From Paracentrotus lividus (lineage: Eukaryota > Echinodermata > Echinoidea > Camarodonta > Echinidae), in assembly GCA_940671915.1 (NCBI GenBank), contig CALNVZ010003430.1:20232140-20296139 (forward strand): a stretch of 64,000 bases of DNA. Direction: 5' to 3'. The translations under genes and the position numbers were made by a program. The notes under the pieces are model-generated. The model was not told the origin of the DNA and ran no database searches. It was given only the letters and a program-made list of their open reading frames with translations. Position 1 is the first letter of the stretch. Each line of letters begins with the position of its first letter. Of the stretch, positions 27,901 to 39,900 are shown in pieces.

Positions 27901-30900
27901 CTCAACTTATCATGTATTTATGTAAAATGAGAAATACAATGAATAAGATGAATAGGAAAAAAGATTTTCATATCATTGCGCAAACAGATCCTAAAAATAG
28001 GACCAGCGGCCCATTTTTAAATGCAAACGTTTGGTCATAACCTTTCGAAAATTAACCCTTAATAAAAAAGCGGTTGTAACTGATATTCGTTTTTGGCACT
28101 CTTAGATATTACTTGTTGTTATTTTCATCATTCTTACAATTAATACGAATATCAAGATTTTTGGCACTCGTGAATATTAGTTGTTGTTATTTTCATCATT
28201 ATTACTACAAGAAAATTGTAGATTAAAGAAAGAGTTAATCACCGACTTGGATACCTGATAAGTTGAGTCGAATAGGTTAACATATGGTTACCAAGAAAAA
28301 AACAAAAACATTGTGAAAACATTAAATACAAAATAATGTCCAAATGTGATACTGTATGTGTATTTTGAATAGGGAGAAAGAGAAAAGATTATAGGATTTA
28401 AAGAAAAGTATGGTGTCAATTTCGGTTTTGGTTACCAAGGTTACTTAGCATTCATGCATGAGATGACACTTCTGTTAAGAATGCTTTCCTTAATTTTTAG
28501 TTTGAAAAACCTGCCTTTTATTGGCCTTTTAGTTCCATCGGAATGTGAAAAATAGTACTTTCTTGGGGGTTCCATGCCCTTATAAATGCTTCAGCATTAT
28601 GCACAAAATGCCTTGAATCGTTCTCATAAGGTTATTAGTTTTCGTTTGCAATGATTTAGTGCAAATGCGATGATTATTAAATATCGTTCAAATTCATGTT
28701 CTAAAATCATGAAAATCGCAAAATTTTAATCTTGTTTATGGCAATAACAATCTTTCTTTGTAATGCAAACTTGTGAATGAGTACTTGGGGGTAGGGGCCT
28801 CGGCTTGCAATGACAGTCCATTTTGTTGGAATTAAATGCTGATTTTATCGACTAAAGAGAAAAAAACCATCATGCATGTTAGTCTGTATTCATAAGAGCA
28901 GTCCACTTCAGGCTTGTTAGTCATGCAATTAAAAAAAAGCATTTGTCTACAGTGCGTATACATTTTTCTTTATGATTTATTTTTTCTTTTCTTTTCTTTT
29001 TCTTTTCTTTTTTTTTTACTTTTAGATATTTAAACAATGGAATTAATCTTTTAAATACCACTTTAATTGAGATCCATTTCATATTCTCTTCTTGTACGGT
29101 ATACTGATATGATAATTTCTCAGTATATTTTTACGCTAATTTTTAATAGCCATATAGGTTATGCAGTTGAAGGAGTCAATAGGCTTTCAATTAATTCATT
29201 TTGAGACCTTGGATATTTTTGACGGTATATTCTCACAATTTCAATCAAAACGTGAGGACTGTAAAAACTAATTTGAGGTAGATTTAGCATTTTTGCGCGG
29301 CTTGTAGGCCTGACTCGGGATATTTTTTACTTTTTGAAAACAAAGATTCAAAATACACTGATATGAAACAGCAAACGAAAAACGTATTTCCCAATTAAAC
29401 CCTAACGAATAATACTAAATGGATATTTTAACTGAAAAGTAACTGAAGATGGTCCTCTAGAACACATAAGACAGCAAAACCAGCAACAGATAAATCCCAA
29501 CAATAACCCCGGTAATCCTACACAGATATATCTCTAATCTAAAATTAAGATTATCACACACGATCAAGACATTTATCAACACATGCCAACCCTGTGCCCG
29601 GCGCTAATTGTCTTGATTTTCTTCTCCCTTCCTGAGCCTGTGAATCAACGTATACAACATAGCAGCAAGGAAAAAAATAAAGAACAAAATGCATTAAGAA
29701 AGAGAAAGATTTTTTTCTTAAATTAAAAACAAAAAAGCATTCAGGACCTTCTTCTGATTAAAACGGATACCGACAGAACAGGTATTAACAGAGCACATGA
29801 CAGAAGAGGGTGCAAGTCTTTCAGGGGGAGGGGTAACTTGTTTGTGGTGGGGTGGGATGTCGGAAAGCAAGCTTTCTCAAGGTGAGTGATGCATTTGGGT
29901 AAGAGCAGACTGGTGAGGATGCCCAGCAAAGCGATTAGAGCTGCACATGCATTCTGGGGGTTTGTGCGGTCCCTGGGTCATTCTTGCTGGAGATAGAAAA
30001 AAAGTGAGGATGCATTACAATGCGTGGGGGTTGCGATTTGAGGTGAGAGAAGTGACGTCATGATGTAGGAGCAAGCTGCGTGGCGTTGTATGTGTGTATT
30101 TTTATATGTGTGTGTGAGAAGTGTGTAGGTATGTAAGAGTAGGCATACCTGTGCAGGGCCGACACAGTCTGGAAGGAACCACCCTTCTTGCGTCCTTGAC
30201 CTATATAGGATAACACAAAAAGAAGACACACAAGCACGTCACAAACGGGTTGGCATACAGAGCTAGTAAAAATCATCTAAAACTAGTTTCTACTCACTTC
30301 GGGGAAATGCACTCCGCAATACACGAAGAACATATATATACATATAGAACAGATTATCTGAACAAGACGACACCATGGTTACCATTACATTTCACGAAAA
30401 TGGTGACAACCTATGAAGCTCAAATAAAAAGTCACATTGATGTTTGATTGTCTTCCCAACACAAAATATACGCATCATTACATCGTTCCATCATTTAGAT
30501 TACAAAATAAAGTTTTCATAAATTCTGCTCAATTTTTAAAGCAAATTATGCGTTTTGATTTCATGAAAAAATTATTCTCATTAATTTCAACAATGAGTTA
30601 AAAATTGAAAGTGAATTTTCAATCAACGAAAAGGAAAAGGAAAAAAATGCTAAACTGTTTAATGTACGTCTCTAGATCTTTATTTATCCTGAATTACGTA
30701 GACCCAAAACTGCATTTTGTTTTTCTTTCCATGACTATTTGAATTTTCCCTACAATTGACATATACACAACCGAACGAGTTAAACTCACAAACAAAACCA
30801 TAACATGGTTGCTGAAAACCAAAAATGTGAAACAAGACTGACATCCATTCTTACATGAAAATCAAAGTCACGTGTCAATTGGGATAGCAGTGACGTCACC

Positions 30901-33900
30901 ATCAAAGCAGTGACGTCAAAGCAGTGACGTCACCATCAAAACGTGTTTGATTAAAAGGTATCACGTGATGTATGGGGAATAGAGTATCAAAAATGGGATC
31001 AATTTTTTTTTCTATGCCGATCAAAACATCATCTTTCCATCGTTGCATGTCATCAGAATTCAGTTGCCATGTTAATGCAAGATAACAAAGAACGTCATTA
31101 TACGTTTAACTATGAACAATATAACCTTTCTACACGTTACATTAATTCCTTCAGGCTCATATATAACACTGCCATAAGCCCTAATTATACGTGAAACATC
31201 GAAAACTAATTACAATTCTGTTGAATTTTTAATATCACTTTAAATTTTCGATCCAAATTAATCTCGATTTTAAAAGACATAATTTTCATTATAACGACTC
31301 AAGTTCAATCTCCAAATTCGAATTTTCCTCGATTATTATTGACCCCTTGACCTGCACCAACAGAAAGATGATTTTTAGATCAGGGAAACATACATGTAAA
31401 TCGATTCATATTCATATTTATATATGAAAAGTATTGATAATTCCGGATTGTGTCAATGGGAGACAAGTACAAACATTTTTTTTTTCAAAGCCGAGGATCC
31501 ATTATTAAGAAATAAAAGGGGCGTTGATGGAAAATTTGAAAGATAGGGGGCACAAGCACCAGTTTTCTTGTATTAAAAAAAAAATACCATGCTTGTTGCT
31601 CCCCGATAGGATCCGCCACCGACTTCTATGCGAATTAGATGTGCGTGAGATAAATTAGTTTTTATAAAGAGATTCTACTTTTCTCCCCTTTCTCTCCCTC
31701 TGTATAATAATGCACTTATAATGTCTCCCATAAACACACCCCAGTTTAATCTTGAACAACATAAACTATAATTCATTAAAGTGAGCAATATAAATTGTGC
31801 ATATCGAAAATAATTCATTAAAAAAACAATGATCTTCAGTCCACTGAAAATGCAAGAGTGAAAATCCAGTTTTTCATAGAATTATATTACGAATCAGTAA
31901 TTCGTTTGGTGTTTGGAGTGGATCTTCGAGTGGAAATTCACCTCAAACGAAGCAATCCTTACTTCATCATATAAAAGTGAATTTCCACTCTTAAAAGATA
32001 AAAGTGTACATGATTATTTCCAGAATGGTTATAACGTATCTACTTTATGTGGCTATTGGTTGTCGATGAACTGATTGTTAAAGAGTGAGGGACTATGTGT
32101 ATCTAAAGAGCATTATCAAAAGAAAATAAAAATATATAATAAAATGATGCTCCCAAGTATTAAAACGTTTTGGTATGTGTTTATATACCTGAATATAGTA
32201 TTGTGATGTAACGTATATAAGAGTTTATTTCCAAAAAGTGAGATATCCACTTTGGATGAAATTCCGTCATCAAAATCAGACCATTGGTCGGGTTAATAAT
32301 TGCCTTTAAACAAAAAGTATTCATCTGAATTTTGAGAGCAATTTTAGCAAAATCCACTATTTATTATCACTTTTCCAGTGAAGCCTAAACAAAAATCTGG
32401 CAAGCAAATGTATTTTTATCTCAGAAGATGTAAAAGTGGATTTAGCACCTTTGGGAAATAATTTCTTCATGTACAGGAATAATCTTAGGAAAGTGATGTT
32501 TTCCATGAAAATGACGTGAATGGAAATGAACACCCCCTCCCTCGCCCCCTCCTCGTGGCGCAATTGGAAATAAGAGCATGTGTGTGGTTAACATTTATTA
32601 TTCTACTTAGACCATAGTTTAAGTGGATTGAATACGTGCATTTGCGGTTCTGTCAGTGCAATACATGATTGGATAGAATTCTTAGGTATCCTTTTATTAA
32701 AATTGTATGAAAGAAGTCGAACCTTAAACTGATCCACACATCGATCATGGAACAAGTAAATTTCTCATAGCATTTACGACAAGATGACACGCAATTATAA
32801 GCAGATGAGACTTGAATTCCGACCCGTCATGCATTGCGATGTAAGAACCATAAATGCATGATATTGTGACGTCTAAAATTTCTATGTAAAAGGAGAATGT
32901 GCACATTTGTCTTTATAATGATGAATGGTGAAATATGTAATCATGTTCTAAACTCCTCTGAGCGACATGTATATAAATATGGAAAGATAATTGATGAACG
33001 ATGATTGTTAAAGATGAGTTTAACCATCTAGATGCTGGAAGTAAGTTTAAATAATAGCAGAGGAATGTGTTATGATTTTGGCACAGTGCTTTGATACTTA
33101 GAGTGCAACTTTGATCCTCATTTTGTGAGAGGATTAAAATGTATATTGTAAATATAGGTGAGTGTTACAACGTACATTATGACCAAACATGATTTAATAT
33201 TAATGTTTATTACAATAATTCTAATCATGAACATCTGTTGCATATATCGGCAAGATATAATAAAACACGGTCTATGTTTTTTTTTTTAAAGCATGATTCA
33301 AGATCAAATTTATATCCTGAAATATCTTTTATTAAAATATATTCACGGTAAATATGTTACTGCTGATTTATGGTAAATATGTTACTGGTGATTTTATGGT
33401 GTATAGACTGGTGTGTGGCTAAAGTAGTGATAATGAGATGCTTGTCTAAACTATATATAATGATCACGATGATATAAACATTAAATATAGGTATATTGAT
33501 ATATATTTTTGTTTTTAGAATTGAAACATTTGAACTCACCTCTTCCACGTCCTGCTATGGCCATATTTATTAATTGATATCAAGATCATTATAAATAAGC
33601 AAAAATATACAATCAGTAGTATCAGAGAATTGTAATAAAACATGATAACATTTTTCTTCATCTTAATTTACTGCTTCATTCTCTTTGCTCCAATAAAAGT
33701 GTTCATTGAAGAGATAATTTGTGAAAAAGAAATAATTAACATATAAGAAACATATAAATAATGTTTGCAAACCAGTGAATGTATTTCATTAAAGCTGAAT
33801 TGAAGAGGAAAAAATTGTTATTTCACAACGACCTGATGATGTAAGTAATATCCAAAACTTTTCATTTTCGATAATTATGGTTGGACCGTTTTTAATGATA

Positions 33901-36900
33901 CGTTTCAAGTGTCGTATTTCTAATCAGGAACTACCATGTGTAATATTTATTTACATGTACTTTGGTATTAATAATGTAATGAGTATTGTAACAAGGGGTG
34001 AGTGCTAACATTCGCAATGTGCTAGCAGTTTACTGCGCCTTTCTTACCCAGAATAATTGTTCTGGCTTGTATAATGTAACCAGTGTTAAACATAATGGTT
34101 GCAATCAAAGTGTATAGTTTAAGCAAATATGGTTTTGTTTGTATATATGTACTGCGTGTGTTTATTCAGATAAACCAAATGATATTGTGATGCCTTAAGA
34201 TCTTTATATGTATATGCTTATGTATAACACGTTAAAACTTTTTGTTAAAATGTTTTAATTGCAATCTTATGTATCTTTTTTTTTAAATCTATCTAATCTT
34301 TAGAAACCAGTGTAGGTTTTTGTTTTTTTTTTCCTTTTTAAAAAAAAATGTTAAGTGCATTTGGTTTTTAGAGGAGGCGCTGTACAACAATGGCGTAAAC
34401 ACAGGCGCCATCAAACATTCTTAAACCAGTGTCAGTAAAAACGACATTTTAGGAGGACAACGGAAATGTTCTCCGTTTAATGGGATAAATTCCGCACCGG
34501 TGAACATGTGTGAAATTTGCCCGAAACACATAGCTAGTAGCTACCAAGGATCACATTTTTATTTAAACAAATTCACGATAAATGCGATTAAATCTGTGCA
34601 GTGTGTGGGTATTGTGTTCACGTTATCGAAGGACATTTCGTTGTCCTCCAAAACCGGCCATAAACTAGCCTCCAGTCGAGGCCTCTTGCTGTTCTCCTGA
34701 AATCATCGCGATTCCAGAGATTCGGAACCAGACAACGTATCGCGTTTTCTGAGACTGATGCGGCTCACAGTCTCGGAAATCGCGATACAGTGCATATCGC
34801 CGAATCTCCGGAAACACGATGATTTAGGGGGAAACAGTAAGAGGCTTCGACTAGAGGTTAACCGTCAACGTGAGTGGTGAAAAAACATATACGCTCTGTT
34901 CATGAACTCACCTGGCTGTCCGGACTCAGCGAAGAGGGAAGCAAGGAGCTCGTCAGAGGATTTGCGGAAGAGCTCGACGACAGCTTCGTTCAGGGGATCC
35001 TTGTTCTTGTCGAGCCAGTTCTCAACGTTGTAATCAACCTACAAGTCAATGACAGTCGGATTTGGGTTAATTTTTGTATGTCCTTAAATGTTGGGTTTCT
35101 GCCTCGAAAGGATAATGGCCTATGCCCTTCAGATTTCCATTTGATTATTATTCTTCTGATATTGTACTGTTGTTATGCTATTTTTTAAATGTTATTTTTT
35201 TATCTAATTTACTGTTTGATTGTTTCTTTTACAATGTACATTTGTAATGTTTTAATGAACTGTAGAAAATAAACTCGAACCACATCATGGGTTTTTGCCT
35301 GCAAACTATTGCATTTATATTAACTACACAAATGATAAAGGAGTCACCAAATTAAAATTTTCTAGACTAGAAGTCACATACTACGCGCTGAGCCATAACC
35401 CTACTTTTTCTTCTTTTCCCCCCTCTACGTCCACATATTCCACAATATCACTCGATATGGTGTAAATATTCATATTATGAATGACAGCACCGTGAAAACT
35501 AAAAAAATAAATAAATAAAAATCAGCAACATCAAAATCCCTATATTTCCATTTTATTTGATTTCATTCTTTTAGTGTAATTCTTTAAGATGGACTTACGG
35601 TTCCAGCGTAATGATGGATCTCAAAGTGGACAGGGTGCTTCTTCTCCTTCTTCTGACCTCCCACACCTGGCTTGGTGAGGATCTTGGATTTGCCATGATG
35701 CTGCTTGATGAGTTTCTCCAAGAAGGTGAAGTCGGTAGCTTTGGGGAACATGCATTCTTCCTCGAGGATGGCGAACACACCCATTGGCTATTATAGGGAA
35801 AAGCACAAAGATAATTAATTAATTTCATGTCATTTATCTTTACTTAAAGAAGAGGCAAGGCTCCCAGAAAGCACAAGTTTATGTACGGCTTACCCTAAAT
35901 AATAATGAATTCATCTATTATCATGAAGGGCATTCTTGTTTTAAGAATTTTTTAGAATTATAAAATGCGATCAATAGTGAATTTTAATGTGCGTATATTC
36001 GAACAACGTGAGACCTAGAATTTTGAAATGCAGTCAATAGGGAATTTCATTGTGTGCAGTTTCAACCAATGAGAGGCCTAGAATCTTGACATGCGGTCAA
36101 TAGTGAATTAAATGGGTACAGTTTACACCAATGACATGCCTACAACCTTGAAATATGGTCAATAGTGAGTTTAGACCAATGAGAGGCCTGAAAGATTGAC
36201 GGTCACTAAAAAAAAAAAGACTCACTCCTTCGATAAGGGTGATACAGTCCTGGAGATCGAGACCGAAATCGATGAAGACCCAGTTGATGCCTTCCCTCTT
36301 GTATTCTTCTTGCTCTAGGATGAACATGTGATGGTTGAAGAACTGCTGCAGCTTCTCGTTGGTCAAGTTGATACAGATCTGCTCGAAGCTGTTGAACTGT
36401 AACAATAATGATAGTGATCACAGTAATTTGAAAATTAAAAAGAGAAAGAATGTAAAGTGGCTTGTGATTATTGAGAGGATGTTGGGGGTATAATGCGACA
36501 TTTGAAACATGCAAAGTTATCTTAAAAATTGTAAAGGAACAATGTAATCGAAATTTTGTTCGAATGCGAGCTTTTAATTAGGAGTAAAGGTCAAATTACC
36601 TTAAAATCGCAAGATCGCTGTGACGTCACTGCGGTATGGAAACAATTAGAATTTATATAGAGAAGGGGGTTCGCAATCGCCTTGAATTTCAAATTTGGTA
36701 TTTATAGAAATATCAACAACTTTGGACAGTATGAATTTCCTTGTTTGAAGGTTTGTATCAAATATTAAAGTTTTTTCTGAAAGATCGCACCGCAGCAAGT
36801 CGCATCGTGTGAGCCCGCCTTTAGCGGTGCACCATGTAATCTATAGAGAGAAAGGGGTGTTGAAACGAATCTCCTCATTTTGGAAAATGTATAAGGCCCA

Positions 36901-39900
36901 ATGTTGTTTCGATTTAAATATACTTAACTATGCGTTACAATGAAATAACTCACAATTGTCACGCACTTAATAAGAACGTAATTTATGTCGTGAATTTCGG
37001 AAGGGGGGAATTTTAATAACGAACATTATCAACATTGGAGTGTAAATATAGTGGGTTGGAAGATGCTACACAAAGCTTACCTACAAAATATTCCATATTT
37101 ATTTTATATGGTTAATCTACGTCATTATTTACATAGTTTTAATCATCTGGTATTATTGAATCAAATGTTTCCCCCCGATTTTACAATTTTAAAATACAGA
37201 CTTCATAAAGCCTTGCGAACTAGACGATGACCACGACTACTCACGTCGAAGATCTCGAAACCAGCGATGTCGAGCACACCAATGAAGAAAGCCTTTGTGG
37301 CCTTGGTGGCGAGTGTCTTGTTAACACGTTGGACGAGCCAGGAGAAGAGACGGTTGTAGATGGCCTTAGCCAGGGCACCGACAGAGTAGATAACCTGTAA
37401 GAAATTCAAGTTTCAAGTTGTCAAATTTGAACCTTAATTTCGCTCACAACAAGTAGCAACATTAATAATGAATGAAAATGAGAGACTCAATGTGGGTACT
37501 CGTTATCAGAATTTGCCTTTGTTACTTCTGTCTGACTGTTTCTATTTCATTTATTTATGTAATTATTCATTTATTTAATATTTACTTAGTTATTAACTTA
37601 CCTATTTATTTATTTATTTATTTTTATATTATTTCTGTTCTGGTGGGGGGGGGGGGGGGGGGGGGGTAAGTTTAAAGTCGAGAAATATCTCTGTCGGAAA
37701 TGGACCCGGATCTTTTGTTTTAAGCTCCAAAATAAACACATAGATTTGCAGGCATACTTGTACTATCAAAAAAACAGAATGAGATAGAGGCCGAAGGTTT
37801 GACAAATACCAGTTCAGATTTCATAAACTTCTGCCGAACCGAAAGAACTATAGTTATGAAACGCTTTCAGGTAATATGTCAACCAACCAAAGGAATCGGA
37901 AATAGAATTCAAAATTGCTTATAGCACGAAAAGGAGATTTGGCTGACTGAAGTTTTTTTGTCTCTCACCCATTGGAGTCAACGCAAGAATGAAACAGAAA
38001 TGTGAAACAAAGAATCGATGTAAGTAGGGTAACTAAAGTAGAATTCTTTACTAATATGTTCGCTCCACGCGTTATAGTTACATAGATTGTTTAATTCGTT
38101 CCGTTGACGCCAAGACCGAAAAGCAGCCATTATCTTTTTTTCGTGCAATATTTAAAATTGTTTGTTGATTGCTCACCTGAGCCTTAGTACGACCCTGTGA
38201 CACATACTCGTTTCCGACTTTGATACGGGGCTTCAGCAAGTTCTTCTGAAGCTCCTGGTTGCTGACTCCATAAAGGAAGGCCACTTTGTCAAGGACTGAG
38301 ATAAAACGATAATAATAACAATGTTATATTCTTTGATACTACTAATCATAAGAATACAGGTAACTCTGCCTAAGTCGAATCTCTTTGGACAATAAATATC
38401 TGTTCGACTTAGGAGAAATTCGACTTATGAGAGGTGAAAAACACATGTCTTGTATAATCTGGACTGAAAAAAAAGGTTCGACTTATTGACGGTCGACTTA
38501 TGCTGAGTTGATTGTAATGACAAAAAAAAATAAAAAAATAAGCAAACAAATAAACAAATAATAATAATTAGAGCTTTAAGTGGCGTGCACTGACATCTAA
38601 AATTTGAAAAAACTGACAGGAGTCCTTTAATGGCAAATTTAGACCGTTCAAAAATCAATAGTGGATTCTGGTGAGAAGATGCAGCAGCTACAAAAATTGG
38701 GCGAAAAACAATTAATATTCACGGATATACTGCCATTACGTCATTAAGAAGGATGAGTAATTTTGAGGTGAGATGCCATTATGATGGTGCTTTGTACCAA
38801 TCACATTCTCAATCATTTAGCACAAGAACTAAAGTAAAGTCGTGCATATCTTTACTAACGTCTTGGTGAAACACTACCCTGTGCCTTTTAACATAAAAGA
38901 GATGCGATCAATCTTACGATCTATAGCAACTTTGAGTACATGTTTTACAAAAGAGCTGCGATTGACATCAATCGCAGGATTTATCGTATGTTTTATGTTA
39001 CAGGGGACTGCTCTAATAAATTTCTTACTGTCTCCTTGCTCCATCTCGGCCTGTTCCTCGCGGGCCCTCTGCTTCCATTCGACGTTACCGAAATGCATGA
39101 TACCACCACAACACTTGTACATGGACATCTTCTCTTCAAATGAGAAACCAAGGACGTCCAAGGCTTCCTATTGAAGTTGAGAAAGATGGAGATAGGGAGT
39201 TATTTGTTATTTGTGTGATCTAACAAGTTTTATATCCACTTCGTCTAACATCGATTAGCCCAAATTCCCGATTGTCTAATACCACGTGGGATAATCCCAT
39301 TTGGTCTACTAACAATGTGGTGTAATTTCCCCTTTGTCTAAATATAAACTGAGGAGACAAATAACCAGTGGCAGTCGCCGCTGAGCAGCGCCCTCTATAT
39401 ATACTTGGTCTGATTCTCACTTGATGCATGTGTCAATTCGTCTAATAGCCAAATCGTCTGAATCACTAAATGAATCTTTGGTTTATTACAAGCTTGTTAC
39501 AGGAATTGACTAAAGTGTTGTCAGACCAAGTGGACATTAGATGAAATGGACATTAGACGAAATGGGAATTAGACTAAATGGTAAATAGGCAAAGTGACAA
39601 TTAGACCAAAATATGTTTAGAAAAACTGGATATAGAAGGAAAAACAACATAATTATACAACATAATTACAGGAGAGCAACTCGCAAGTAACGTAACAACA
39701 TAAAAACTTAACATTCTTAACCCTAATCACATCGGGTTTTTTTTTAGCGACCGCCCCTCCCCCGAGATCTCGGCCGCCGATCGAGCGAGCGCCGCGAAAT
39801 TTTGCACAATCGTAGTATGCGATATAATCTACAAGTTACTATAGTTAATTTTTCTGAAATGTGAGATTTATTTTTATATTAATTAATTATGCTAATTCAT

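Noticed and set aside
35220-35280. Polyadenylation-like AATAAA at about 35,268 on the plus strand
   Set aside because: No upstream plus-strand gene supports it; at most a trace of an old retroelement tail.
30149-37394. Mutually exclusive relay, converter or loop exons as in arthropod Mhc
   Set aside because: I looked in the flanking introns for second copies of the relay (36,226) and converter (25,540) exons and saw none; only the 12-nt loop 2 microexon is a splicing candidate.
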